Assembly: GCA_029259635.1 (NCBI GenBank)
Contig: JAJDEU010000055.1
Span: forward strand, 1 to 64,000
DNA from: Planctomycetota bacterium
GTDB taxonomy: Bacteria > Planctomycetota > UBA1135 > GCA-002686595
Direction of reading: 5' to 3'
DNA length: 64,000 nt
Positions within the stretch are counted from its first letter, which is position 1, and each line of letters opens with the position of its first letter. Below the pieces are notes generated by a model. That model saw nothing but the letters and a program-made list of their open reading frames with translations. It searched no databases and was not told the DNA's origin. Both the position numbers and the translations under genes were made by a program. Below, one piece after another: positions 36,458 through 44,998 of the stretch.

Positions 36458-37318
36458 GTGAACAACTTTCCCCTGCACGAGCTGTTCGATGACATTCCGC
36501 GTCAGCGCATCGTCGACGTCGGAGCGAGCCCCATCGATGGAGCTCCGCCCTACAGCGCTCTCCGCGAGAGCAACCGAGCGGACTTAGTCGGTTTCGAACC
36601 CGACCGCGATCAGTTGCGAGCTCTTCACGAGCGCGGAGAGCGAAACGCCGTGTTTCTGCCGGAGGCGGTGGGCGACGGTCAGCCGGGAGTGCTGCACATC
36701 TGCAAGTCTCCAGGGATGACCTCGCTGCTCAAGCCCGATGCGCGGGTGCTCGCGCACTTCCACGGTTTCCCGGAGTGGGGCGAGGTCTTGCGCACAGAGC
36801 CCGTCGAGACGGTGCGGCTCGACGATTGCCCGGAGACGCGCGGAACCAGCTATCTCAAGCTGGACGTTCAGGGCGGTGAGCTGGCGGCTCTAACCGGCGC
36901 TCCCGAGCTCCTGGCGAGTGCGCTAGCCGTTCACGTCGAGGTCCAGTTCATTCCCTTCTACGAGGGACAGCCGTTGTTCGCCGAGCTCGATCAGGCTCTG
37001 CGCGCTGCCGGCTACTGCCTGCATCGGTTCCTTCCGATTCACAGTCGAGTGTTCCAACCGTTGCTCGTCGACGAGAATATCTACTCGGGACTCAGCCAGG
37101 TGCTCTGGTCCGACGCCGTCTACTTCAAGAACTTCGTCGACTTGGATCAGCAAGCGCCGAGCGCTCTGCTTCAGCTCGCCGAAATCGCGAACGACCTCTA
37201 CCACTCGGTGGACTTCGCAGCGTTGGCTCTCAGGCATGTCGACCGACAGACGGGCAGTCGGCGCGAGGCAAAATACCTGCAGGCTCTCGCCGGCATGACT
37301 CCCGTCCTGCTGGGCTAG
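36458..37318 (+). CDS. FkbM-family SAM-dependent methyltransferase
   Basis: A 286-residue methyltransferase. The SAM-binding motif is IVDVGASPIDGAPPYSAL, followed by LVGFEPDRDQLRAL, the FkbM-typical SLLKPDARV and the acidic strand TSYLKLDVQGGELAALTGAPELL, with VHVEVQFIPFYEGQPLFAELDQALRAAGY near the end of the fold. Such enzymes O-methylate sugars or polyketides. GTG 36458 is the likely start. It is transcribed toward the minus-strand aldolase gene, with about 30 bases between their 3' ends. The acceptor is unknown. Confidence 0.85.
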   Translation: MNNFPLHELFDDIPRQRIVDVGASPIDGAPPYSALRESNRADLVGFEPDRDQLRALHERGERNAVFLPEAVGDGQPGVLHICKSPGMTSLLKPDARVLAHFHGFPEWGEVLRTEPVETVRLDDCPETRGTSYLKLDVQGGELAALTGAPELLASALAVHVEVQFIPFYEGQPLFAELDQALRAAGYCLHRFLPIHSRVFQPLLVDENIYSGLSQVLWSDAVYFKNFVDLDQQAPSALLQLAEIANDLYHSVDFAALALRHVDRQTGSRREAKYLQALAGMTPVLLG

Positions 37319-37346
37319 CCGATCGGGCGCGAGCCGCAGGGGAGAG

Positions 37347-38066
37347 CTACAAGCCGCAGCGGTTCTCGAGCGTGTTCGTCGTCGTGATTCCGAGCAGCTT
37401 GCGCGTCTCGAGCAGCTTGCGGACTTGTTCCGGCGGCAGAGGCTCGAGTCCACCCTTCACGGTGTGCGCGAGGTAGAGAATCTTTGCGGTGTGCTCCAGC
37501 ATGTCGAGCTTCTTGAAGGCATCCATCAGGTTCGGACCGATCGTGACCGAGCCGTGGTTCTGCATCAGCATCGTGTCGGAACAGCGCAAGAGATCGCGAA
37601 TCGAGTCGGCGAGCTCGTGGGTTCCAGGCGTTCCGTAGGGCGCGGTTGGAATGCCGCCGATCGTCACGACGATCTCCGGAATCATCGGGAGCTGGAGGTC
37701 GATACCCGCGATGGTCATCGCGACGGCGTGCGGGGGGTGAGCGTGTACGACCGCACGCATCTCCGGGCGAAGCTCGTAGGCCGCGAGGTGAATGCCCGTC
37801 TCGGAAGAACACTTGGGACCGTTGTCGATCACCTCGCCTTGCATGTTGATGTGCGCGAGGTGGTGGGGCTTCAGGTAGCCCTTCATCGCGCCCGTCGGCG
37901 TGATCAGGATCGTGCCATCGGCCAGACGTGCGGAAATGTTGCCGTCGGCCGCGACGATGAAGTTGCGCTCGTAGCAGAGCCGGCCGATGCGGCAGATGGC
38001 CGAGCGCAGCCGCGACTCTTCTTCGGGCCAGGAGCCGTCTTGGATTCCGTCGGTGGGATCGTTCAC
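37347..38066 (-). CDS. class II aldolase (L-fuculose-phosphate aldolase-like)
   Basis: A zinc-dependent aldolase of 239 residues. The metal and catalytic residues are visible: Glu89 in SSETGIHLAAY, His108 and His110 in VVHAHPPHAVAM and His171 in LMQNHGSVTIGP. FIVAADGNISARL and ILITPTGAMKGYL are the phosphate- and glycine-rich signatures of the AraD/FucA family. In planctomycete microcompartments such an aldolase releases lactaldehyde from fuculose or rhamnulose phosphate. It is the last gene after three BMC-P shell genes and overlaps the third by 4 bases, which supports that role here. Confidence 0.9.
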   Translation of the reverse strand: MNDPTDGIQDGSWPEEESRLRSAICRIGRLCYERNFIVAADGNISARLADGTILITPTGAMKGYLKPHHLAHINMQGEVIDNGPKCSSETGIHLAAYELRPEMRAVVHAHPPHAVAMTIAGIDLQLPMIPEIVVTIGGIPTAPYGTPGTHELADSIRDLLRCSDTMLMQNHGSVTIGPNLMDAFKKLDMLEHTAKILYLAHTVKGGLEPLPPEQVRKLLETRKLLGITTTNTLENRCGL

Positions 38067-38386
38067 GGCGTCAGTCTAGCGACCGATTCCCGGTGCTGCT
38101 CCTCGTAGACGTGCTCGCCCTCCAATTCGACGAAATCGACGATGCCGAGCACGATGGTCTTGACCGGCCCGTTCGGGGCGGCGAGTAATTGTCGCCCGGC
38201 GTTGCCCTCATCCACGACGAGAACGCGGTCACCGACGCCGGCTCCGGTGTGATCGATCCCGATCCGCGTGAGACCGCTGGGTGCGCCACTCGGGGTCAGC
38301 GGCCGCAGTAGCAAGAGCGTCTTGCCCTCCAGAATCGGTGTCTGAATGGGGGAGACCACCGTCCCTATGACGTCGGCGAGAAACAC
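38063..38386 (-). CDS. EutN/CcmL-type microcompartment vertex protein (BMC-P) 3
   Basis: A 107-residue BMC-P protein that forms pentamers capping the vertices of a protein shell. It begins with MFLADVIGTVVSP in place of the usual M-x-[LI]-[GA]-x-V-x-G-x-V-V, keeps the central GVGDRVLVVDEGNAGRQL, and ends TIVLGIVDFVELEGEHVYEEQ; the segment VLGIVD is diagnostic. It is followed by 15 extra residues. GTG start overlapping the stop of the preceding BMC-P gene. It belongs to a run of three paralogues. Confidence 0.92.
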   Translation of the reverse strand: MFLADVIGTVVSPIQTPILEGKTLLLLRPLTPSGAPSGLTRIGIDHTGAGVGDRVLVVDEGNAGRQLLAAPNGPVKTIVLGIVDFVELEGEHVYEEQHRESVARLTP

Positions 38387-38682
38387 TAGCGGCGCGCCTC
38401 GCGAACCAGGTCGCGTCCGAAGGCGCTGGCCTCTTCGACGTAGCCGATGATCGCGGCATCGACCGGAACGAAGGTGGTCGGGCAGGCGAGCGCGCCCTCG
38501 CGACCGTCGACGAAGTGAACGATGTCACCGGGACCTGAGGCAATCGCGGCGCAGGCTACGAGCGGCGTGCCCGCGTCTTGTCCTTCCTCGTCGAGCGGTT
38601 GAATCCACTGGAAGGGGACCGACTCGAGACCTTCGTAGGCCGTCGTCGCGACGACGCGGCCGATGACACGCGCGAGATACAA
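38386..38682 (-). CDS. EutN/CcmL-type microcompartment vertex protein (BMC-P) 2
   Basis: A 98-residue BMC-P protein: MYLARVIGRVVATTAYEGL at the N-terminus, a middle VACAAIASGPGDIVHFVDGREGAL with the conserved GPGD turn, and VPVDAAIIGYVEEAS in place of V-x-A-x-[IV]-[VI]-G-I-V-D. It starts with TTG, one base after the stop of the first BMC-P gene. It has diverged from its two neighbours, suggesting a distinct vertex position rather than a recent copy. Confidence 0.92.
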   Translation of the reverse strand: MYLARVIGRVVATTAYEGLESVPFQWIQPLDEEGQDAGTPLVACAAIASGPGDIVHFVDGREGALACPTTFVPVDAAIIGYVEEASAFGRDLVREARR

Positions 38683-38683
38683 G

Positions 38684-38986
38684 CTAGGCCCACTTCTCGT
38701 AGATGTTGTCGCCGCCCAGATCCCACGAGTCGACGATCGCCATGACGACTGCGTCGCACGGCCGGTTCTCGGTCAGGCTTGTCTGGCGCGCGCTCGAACC
38801 GGTTGCGTAGAGCACCATGTCGCCGGGACCGGCCTGCACCGAGTCGGCCGCCACCACGTAGCTCTCCGTCGGTTCGTTCTGCGGGTCGTGAACCTGAACG
38901 ACGAGTAGCTTCAGGTTCGCCAGCTTCTCGTCTTTTTGGCTCGCGACAACACTGCCGACTACTTTTCCGATTTGCATGGCGAGCAT
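38684..38986 (-). CDS. EutN/CcmL-type microcompartment vertex protein (BMC-P) 1
   Basis: A 100-residue BMC-P protein and the closest of the three to the consensus: MQIGKVVGSVVASQKDEKLANLKLLVVQ, AGPGDMVLYATGSSARQT, then PCDAVVMAIVDSWDL. The true start may be ATG 38977 (MQIGKV) rather than 38986. It lies 24 bases after the prolyl isomerase gene and directly before the second BMC-P gene, all on the minus strand. Shell pentamers would need hexameter-forming BMC-H proteins, which are not in view. Confidence 0.93.
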   Translation of the reverse strand: MLAMQIGKVVGSVVASQKDEKLANLKLLVVQVHDPQNEPTESYVVAADSVQAGPGDMVLYATGSSARQTSLTENRPCDAVVMAIVDSWDLGGDNIYEKWA

Positions 38987-39010
38987 GTTACTGCTTGCCC
39001 CGGTCGCGCG

Positions 39011-40456
39011 TCACGCGTCGAGGATCGTGACCATGCTCTCGCGCGGCAGAACCTCGACTAGAAAGCGTTTGCGGAGCGTATCGCGCACGTGACCGCGCAT
39101 CGTCTCCCAGGTCGGCGCCGGGCGGTGCTCGCTGAGCCACAGGAGGACGACGCCGGTGGCATTTCGAATCGGCGGCATGATTCGCCCACCCTCGGGCAGT
39201 GGTCCGCTCCGCTTGAGGTGCTCAAAAGCGGCGCTGCGCAGCTCGCCGAGGCCGGTTCCGACCCGACTGAGCCACCCCAGCTCGCCGCCATTCGTGCGCG
39301 TCTTCGAGTCTTCCGAGTGTCGTCGAGCCGCGGCTTCGAACTCGCTCTCGGAGTGAATGTCGCGCGCCAGCTCTTCGAGCTGCGCGACGGCTTGATCGTA
39401 GAGCCGCGGATTCTTGGGAGTCCCGACTTCGGCGGCGCGCAAAAAGATCACGCGCGTACGCAGCGCCTCCCCGAAGGTGCCGTCAAAGAGCGCGCGCTCT
39501 TCGTCGTAGGCCGCGCGCAGAGCATCGTCCGAGTGGCTGCGCAGAATCCAGAGCTGCGAGAGCGCCGTGACTTGCACCGCGGGATCCGTCCGCAGAAGCT
39601 CGATCGTCATGCCCTGCGTAGAGAGCAGGTGCTCAAAACTAGCGCCTCGATAAGCGGGATTGGACTCGGCTTGAATGCGTCGGCGTTCGATCTCCAGCGT
39701 GAGCGATTTGTCGTAGGTCTCGTCCGAGATATCCGGCATGCGCGCGCGAAGGGCTTTGGCGACGAGCATCTGATAGCAGGTCTCGCGCACGGCTTCGGGA
39801 TCCAGACTCAAGACCAGCTCAGCCTCGTACTCCTCGGCCGTCACGATCGCGTCACCACATCGCCCCGCGATTCCGTTCGACCACGGAGGTGCGGGCGCTT
39901 CCACGCCGCGAGCCTTGAGCTCTTCGTCGATCCAGAGGTCTTGTTGACCCTTCGAGACCGGCTGGTCGGGCGCGATTCCCAGCGCTTCGCGACACAAGCG
40001 TTCCTGCACGATGGAGAAGCGCAACAAGCGGCGGAACTCCGCCTCGTCGATGTTGTTCGCTCTCAGGTTCGAGAGCACGTCGCCGGTCTCGCCCGCCGCT
40101 CGCATCTGACGGTTGAGTTCCTCGATGCGTCGATCGAGCGCCTCGTCGCCGACTTCCATGTGGCGCTCGACTGCCATGCGCTCCAGCAGTCGCGTCTTTA
40201 GAAGGTGGGTCAGCGCGCTGCGACCCTCGCCGGTCATCGCATAGCGTTTGACCAGAACCGGGTGAAGCTCGGCCCGCATCAGCTCGACGCCGTTGCCCCA
40301 GGCTACCCGGGAGCCCTCCTTGGGCGGAGTCTCGGGGGAGTCCTCCGTGGGCTGGGCCGCGCGCTCGGGCGCTGCTTGCACGCGAGGGGTGCGGCAGGAA
40401 TGCGCGGGCGGGAGGAGGAGCGGAGCGGCGACTAGCGCGAAGAGCGGGTGGATCAT
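39011..40456 (-). CDS. parvulin-type peptidyl-prolyl isomerase, exported
   Basis: A 481-residue SurA/PpiD-like protein. ATG 40456 starts a signal peptide (MIHPLFALVAAPLLLPPAHSC); the open frame upstream of it is not coding. Two helical chaperone segments follow, one with ALTHLLKTRLLERMAVERHMEVGDEALDRRIEELNRQMR. The rotamase domain lies at the C-terminus: RVIFLRAAEVG..., SEFEAAARRHSEDSKTRTNGGELGWLSRVGTGLGELRSAAFEHLKRSGPL and GVVLLWLSEHRP. It is probably a periplasmic folding factor. It lies 24 bases upstream of the BMC-P genes and 65 bases after the AAA+ gene. Confidence 0.85.
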   Translation of the reverse strand: MIHPLFALVAAPLLLPPAHSCRTPRVQAAPERAAQPTEDSPETPPKEGSRVAWGNGVELMRAELHPVLVKRYAMTGEGRSALTHLLKTRLLERMAVERHMEVGDEALDRRIEELNRQMRAAGETGDVLSNLRANNIDEAEFRRLLRFSIVQERLCREALGIAPDQPVSKGQQDLWIDEELKARGVEAPAPPWSNGIAGRCGDAIVTAEEYEAELVLSLDPEAVRETCYQMLVAKALRARMPDISDETYDKSLTLEIERRRIQAESNPAYRGASFEHLLSTQGMTIELLRTDPAVQVTALSQLWILRSHSDDALRAAYDEERALFDGTFGEALRTRVIFLRAAEVGTPKNPRLYDQAVAQLEELARDIHSESEFEAAARRHSEDSKTRTNGGELGWLSRVGTGLGELRSAAFEHLKRSGPLPEGGRIMPPIRNATGVVLLWLSEHRPAPTWETMRGHVRDTLRKRFLVEVLPRESMVTILDA

Positions 40457-40521
40457 CACCCGGGCAGGATATCGAAGGCTGCCGGAATTCTCGACGCCGG
40501 GCGCGATTCCTCTTCTAGCGC

Positions 40522-41829
40522 TTACTCTTCGATCCGCAGCTCGGGAATCCCTGCGCGGATACCGATCCGGAGCCAGGGACGCTCGCGCTTGGTCTCGAGC
40601 AGGAGCTCGGCCAGCGGGCCTTCGATCGACCGTCGAATGGCCCGGCGAATCTCTCGGGCGCCACTCTCGACCGCAAAGCCATTCTTCGCGATCCAGCCGG
40701 CGACGGCGGGGGTGAAGGCGACGCGGCGGCCGCGCTTGCGGACGCGGGCGACGAGCTCCGACAGCTGCTTCTGCGCGATCTTGCGAGCGTCCGCGAGATC
40801 CAGAGCGCGGAAGCGAACGGTCTCGTCCACGCGACCGAGGAACTCGGGCGGGAAGTTCTCGCGCAGTTCGCGGGTGACGATCTCGCCAACGGCGTCGTCG
40901 TTCAGTTCGACTGAGGAGCCGAAGCCGACGCGATTGGACTCGCGCTGGACGTTCTCGGCTCCGATGTTCGAGGTCATCACGATGAACGAGCGATCGAAGG
41001 GAACGCTCTGGCCCTTGCCGTCGGTCAGGTGACCCTCGTCGAGAATCTGGAGCAGCAGGTTGTGCATGCGCGGGTGCGCTTTTTCGATCTCGTCGAAGAG
41101 CACAATGCTCTCGGGATTCTTGGCGATGGCTTCGGTGAGCTGGCCGCCGTCTCCGTGACCGACGTAGCCGGGCGGCGCGCCGATGAGCTTGGAGTATTCG
41201 TGCGCCATCGCGAACTCGGTGCAGTCGATGCGCACGAAGGCGTCTTCGTTGCCGAGCACTTCGGCAGCGAGAGCGCGGCACAGCTCGGTCTTGCCCGTGC
41301 CGGTGCGCCCGACGAAAAGGAATGAGGCCAGCGGGCGATGGTCTTCCGCGAGGCCAGCGGCAGCGCGGCGAACCGAAGCGACGACCGTCTGAACGGCTTG
41401 GTCTTGGCCGATGACGCGCTCGTTGAGCCGCTCCTCCAGCAGTGAGGAGCGTCGGGCCAGCCGCGTGGCGAGTTTGGTCTTCGGAGAGGGCTGCTTGCGC
41501 TCGCGGGTGACCTGTTCCACCGCGTTGTATTCGTCGGCCAGGCTGACCGCGTGGATCTCAAGACCCGGATTGACCGAGACGCACAGTTGGTACAGGTGAT
41601 CTTCCGCAGCGGTCGGGTCGCAGGGGTGCAACTGTGCGAGAGAGAGCGCCATATTCTCTCCGCCGAACTCCTCCATGCACACCCGGATCACCGACTGGCG
41701 GTAGCCCGATCGATTCATGTCGGATTCCACCGCCAAGTTCACGTCGTCGGGCCCGAGAACCCGAACTCGCACGAAACGATCGGCGAGATCGAGGTACTTG
41801 AAGACGGTGTTGGTTCGGGAGGAGCGCAC
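40522..41829 (-). CDS. ClpB/ClpA D2-like single-ring AAA+ ATPase
   Basis: A 435-residue AAA+ unfoldase. The module at residues 130-435 has Walker A GRTGTGKTE (174-182), the pore loop GYVGHGDGG (220-228), Walker B IVLFDEIEKAHP (241-252), sensor MTSNIGAENV and a ClpB D2-small domain (EFLGRVDETVRFRALDLADARKIA). It matches the second ring of ClpB, but there is no first ring and no Clp N-domain. The N-terminal 125 residues (FVRVRVLGPDDVNLAVESDMNRSGYRQSV ...) are a separate domain I do not recognise. GTG start. Its 3' end lies 65 bases before the prolyl isomerase gene. Confidence 0.88.
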   Translation of the reverse strand: MRSSRTNTVFKYLDLADRFVRVRVLGPDDVNLAVESDMNRSGYRQSVIRVCMEEFGGENMALSLAQLHPCDPTAAEDHLYQLCVSVNPGLEIHAVSLADEYNAVEQVTRERKQPSPKTKLATRLARRSSLLEERLNERVIGQDQAVQTVVASVRRAAAGLAEDHRPLASFLFVGRTGTGKTELCRALAAEVLGNEDAFVRIDCTEFAMAHEYSKLIGAPPGYVGHGDGGQLTEAIAKNPESIVLFDEIEKAHPRMHNLLLQILDEGHLTDGKGQSVPFDRSFIVMTSNIGAENVQRESNRVGFGSSVELNDDAVGEIVTRELRENFPPEFLGRVDETVRFRALDLADARKIAQKQLSELVARVRKRGRRVAFTPAVAGWIAKNGFAVESGAREIRRAIRRSIEGPLAELLLETKRERPWLRIGIRAGIPELRIEE

Positions 41830-41969
41830 GGGATGTGGGGAGGCGTTGGAGCGTGATTGGACCGCGGTATCCAGCCTGTTTCGGAATCCGCGCCCCGAGA
41901 TCTTGACTGTCGTCTGGTTTCCAACTCGTCGGTTCCAAATTGCTCGCTACACTTTCCGCCCAAAACCTC

Positions 41970-43022
41970 ATGACTCCTCCCAACCTCGAAATTAAATACC
42001 TCGCCACTCTGGTTCATCGCGGGCATCTCAGCCGCGAAGATGCGGAGCGAATCCTGCCTGCAGTGCAGTCAGGTGCGTCTGTTGACGACGAGCTGATTGA
42101 AGTCCTCGAATGGGACCCGCGCCTGGTTCGGAAGTTGCGTCGAACGCGTGGCGGCGAGATCCCAGAAATTCCCGGCTACACGATTTTGGGAAAGCTCGGA
42201 ACGGGCGGCACGGCAGACGTCTTTCGGGCGCGGGAAAAGAAGACGAATAAGCAATTTGCGCTAAAGATCCTCAACGCGGAGAGCACGCGCAATGCCGCCA
42301 CTCGCAAGGCCTTTGTGGCGGAGGCGCGACTCCTGGAGCGCCTCTCCCATCCGGGGCTGGTCCGTTGTGCCGGCATCGCGAAGAGTGGCGCTACTTACTT
42401 CTCGCGGCTCGAGTTTATCGACGGCAAAACTCTGCTCGAAGTCCTGGACGCGGGTCGTATCTTCGACGAAGAAGCGGCCCTTCGTGTCGTGATGGAAGTG
42501 GCTCAGGTACTCGGCTATCTCGAATCCGAGGGCGTTGTTCACCGCGACGTCAAGTCGGGCAACATCATGTTGACGGCTCTCGGTGGAACCAAGTTGATCG
42601 ACCTCGGCTTTGCGGCCGAGGGCAAGGAATCCGATGCCTCGCCCGAGAAGACGGTGGGGACGGTGGCCTATCTCTCACCCGAACAAGCGAAGGGTGGTGC
42701 CGCCGCCGATGCGCGTTCGGACATCTACAGCTTGGGCGTCACCCTGTTTCACATCGTGATCGGACACCTCCCGTTCGAGAGCTCCGACGACCGCGAGATT
42801 CTGCGCATGCAGATCATGGACTCGCTCTCTTCGCCCGAGCTCAAGAGCCGTGGTATCTCGCCGCACTTGCAGTACTTCATCGAGAAGATGATGGCCAAGG
42901 AAGTCGAGCACCGCTATCAGTCCTGGACCGAGCTTGCGGAGGACATCCAGGACCAAGTGCTCGGACGTGAGGGCTTGGACTTTGAGGCGCAGGCGCGCCG
43001 CGACTCGAAGCGCCGGCGCTAG
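41970..43022 (+). CDS. cytoplasmic Ser/Thr protein kinase
   Basis: A Hanks-type kinase of 350 residues. The glycine loop is LGKLGTGGTADVFRA (73-87), Lys99 lies in FALKIL, the catalytic loop is HRDVKSGN (191-198), and the metal motif is DLG (211-213) in place of DFG. The activation segment GTVAYLSPEQAKGG and the SDIYSLGVTLFHIVIGHLPF helix are typical. There is no transmembrane segment, unlike PknB-type receptors; instead about 68 N-terminal residues form a small helical domain (SREDAERILPAVQSGASVDDELIEVL). An FHA protein, a possible phosphothreonine reader, begins the secretion operon 4.7 kb downstream. Confidence 0.93.
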   Translation: MTPPNLEIKYLATLVHRGHLSREDAERILPAVQSGASVDDELIEVLEWDPRLVRKLRRTRGGEIPEIPGYTILGKLGTGGTADVFRAREKKTNKQFALKILNAESTRNAATRKAFVAEARLLERLSHPGLVRCAGIAKSGATYFSRLEFIDGKTLLEVLDAGRIFDEEAALRVVMEVAQVLGYLESEGVVHRDVKSGNIMLTALGGTKLIDLGFAAEGKESDASPEKTVGTVAYLSPEQAKGGAAADARSDIYSLGVTLFHIVIGHLPFESSDDREILRMQIMDSLSSPELKSRGISPHLQYFIEKMMAKEVEHRYQSWTELAEDIQDQVLGREGLDFEAQARRDSKRRR

Positions 43023-43042
43023 CAGCAAGTCGCGAGCGGGTA

Positions 43043-44041
43043 CTACTCGTTCACGCGGGTGAGCTTCGTGACTCGGCCGTATAGGTTCCAGTCGAGCACG
43101 AACAAGTTGCCGGTTGCGTCCCAAGCGGCGTGGTGAGGCGACAGAAACGTACCGTTCTTCCAGTCGGAAGTGGGAATCTTGAACTGACCGCGCTGGTCCG
43201 TATCGGGATTGTCGCCGAGGTGCAGGAGCAGCTGGTCGTTTTCGTCGAGGATGGTGACGCGACCATCGAGGTCGGCGATGACGAGGTTCTTTCCGCGGCC
43301 AAAGATCGAGCAAGGCCGGCGGAACTCGACGTCGAGCTTTCCGATCAGCTCGCCCTCGAGAGAAAAGCGTTGGATGCGATGGTTGGCGCGGTCGGCGACG
43401 AGCAGGGTCGCGGGCTCCTCGCGCGTGTCGACCATCAATCCGTGGGGGATGTTGAATTTGCCGAGGTTCGCCCCGAGTCCACCGATCGAGCGCAGGTAAT
43501 TACGGTTCGCGTCGTAGAGGTGAACCCAACTCCGTCCGTAACCGTCGGCGACAAAGAGCCTCCCGTCCGGCGCCATGGCGACGCTCGTCGGATGAAACTT
43601 TTGCTCCTCGCCGTAGAGTCCCTCGGCGTCCGGAATGCCGAGCCTCCAGAGCAGCTCGCCGTCCAGCGAGAGCGCGATGACTTCTTGGGTGCGCAGCTGC
43701 GTGAGGAGTAGCTGTTCTTCGCCGTCCCGCTCGACCATCAGCATGCCGTGAATCCCCCGAGCGAACTGCTCGCCAATGGTGAGCAAGAGATTGCCCGCTT
43801 CATCGAAAACCAGAACGGCGCGCGGACTGTTGGTGCCGACGTAGATGCGTCCCGACTTGTCGAAGACAACGCCCGCGTGAGTGGGGCCCAGCCGCTCGTG
43901 GTCCGGGGCCAGAGGCCACGCGCTCTCCCAGGTGTAGAGCTGAGCTCCGCTGCCGAGTCGCAGCTCGGGTTGAGCGGGCATCGATTCGTCGGCGAGTGCG
44001 AGTGCGAGCAGGCCGGCGAGTATCATGGCTGTTCGATGCAT
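43043..44041 (-). CDS. exported NHL-repeat propeller protein
   Basis: A 332-residue protein with signal sequence MHRTAMILAGLLALALADE. It contains NHL-type blades: HAGVVFDKSGRIYVGTNSPRAVLVFD, VAMAPDGRLFVADGYGRSWVHLYDANRNYLRSIGG, and LLVADRANHRIQRFSLEGELIGKL. It has only one or two Cys and no enzymatic motif, so a ligand-binding or scaffold role is likely. It converges on the kinase gene with about 20 bases between them. Confidence 0.85.
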   Translation of the reverse strand: MHRTAMILAGLLALALADESMPAQPELRLGSGAQLYTWESAWPLAPDHERLGPTHAGVVFDKSGRIYVGTNSPRAVLVFDEAGNLLLTIGEQFARGIHGMLMVERDGEEQLLLTQLRTQEVIALSLDGELLWRLGIPDAEGLYGEEQKFHPTSVAMAPDGRLFVADGYGRSWVHLYDANRNYLRSIGGLGANLGKFNIPHGLMVDTREEPATLLVADRANHRIQRFSLEGELIGKLDVEFRRPCSIFGRGKNLVIADLDGRVTILDENDQLLLHLGDNPDTDQRGQFKIPTSDWKNGTFLSPHHAAWDATGNLFVLDWNLYGRVTKLTRVNE

Positions 44042-44155
44042 GGGCTCCAGATTAGCGGAGCGCGGCCTCGGTGGCTGCTGCTTCGCCCGTCAATTGCCGT
44101 TATCGCCAGGCTCGCGCGGAAGAAAGCACGAGCTCGGCAGTAGACTAGCTTCGCG

Positions 44156-44998
44156 ATGGAACGCACTTCGAACGAGGAGCCGGGGACCGAGGGCGTGGTG
44201 CCCTTTCGATTTAGCTGCAAGCGCAGCGGGAACTGTTGCCGCGTAACCGGCGGGTTCGCTTGGGTGGAAGGGGAGGAGCTCGAGCCGCTCGCGCTCGCGG
44301 CCGGATTGGAACTCGCGCAGTTTGTCGAACGGCATATTCGGCAGGTCAGCGACCCGGTGAGCGGCGAGCTGCGCATGGCGCTCCGCGATGGCGAAGAGTC
44401 GCGCTGCAGCCTGCTCGAAGGCGCCAATCACTGCTCGGTGTACGACGCGCGTCCCTCACACTGTCGGCAGTTTCCGTTCTGGGCGAGCGTCTTGAATAGT
44501 CGCGAAGGCTTCGAGCGCGCGCACGCCACCTGTCCGGGGCTCGAACCGCTCGTGGCGAGCGCCGTGCGCGACGAGGCCTTTTCAAGACTGGAAGCGGTGT
44601 ATCGAGAAGTCGATGCCTTCATCGAAAAGGCTCAACCGGTTTGCATCGTGCGCGGTGTGTGTTGCCGCTTCGAGGAAGCGGACCATCAGCTCTACGCGAC
44701 CGGCCTCGAGGCTGACTTCGCGGCGGCGCGGGAGCCCGAAGCGCCGGCGCCGGAGGCCGAAGGGCGCTGTCCCTATCACGTGGCGGGACGCTGCACGGCG
44801 CGAAGCGCCCGCCCGCTCGGCTGTCGGACCTACTTCTGCGACACGCGCACGACCTCCGTGCTCGAGGAAGCGAACGAGTTCTTCTCGGCTCGCATTCAGG
44901 AAATTGAGCGCGAGCTCGACTACCCGCACTCCTTTGTTCGCTTTCCGAGCGCGATGCTGGAGCGCGGGGTCGGCACTTCTTCCGGTGAACTCGCGTGA
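44156..44998 (+). CDS. YkgJ-type cysteine cluster protein with two metal sites
   Basis: A 280-residue protein with two tandem zinc/iron-chelatase-like (YkgJ) units. Unit 1: FSCKRSGNCCRVTGGF, then CSLLEGANHCSVYDARPSHCRQFPFW. Unit 2: CIVRGVCCRFEE, then CPYHVAGRCTARSARPLGCRTYFCD. Each gives a CxxxxCC ... C ... C-x7-10-C pattern, so each should bind one cluster. Single-unit YkgJ proteins are common; a tandem form is unusual. Its stop overlaps the following gene (GTG 44995) by 4 bases, so the two are co-translated. The biochemical role is unknown for the family. Confidence 0.88.
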   Translation: MERTSNEEPGTEGVVPFRFSCKRSGNCCRVTGGFAWVEGEELEPLALAAGLELAQFVERHIRQVSDPVSGELRMALRDGEESRCSLLEGANHCSVYDARPSHCRQFPFWASVLNSREGFERAHATCPGLEPLVASAVRDEAFSRLEAVYREVDAFIEKAQPVCIVRGVCCRFEEADHQLYATGLEADFAAAREPEAPAPEAEGRCPYHVAGRCTARSARPLGCRTYFCDTRTTSVLEEANEFFSARIQEIERELDYPHSFVRFPSAMLERGVGTSSGELA

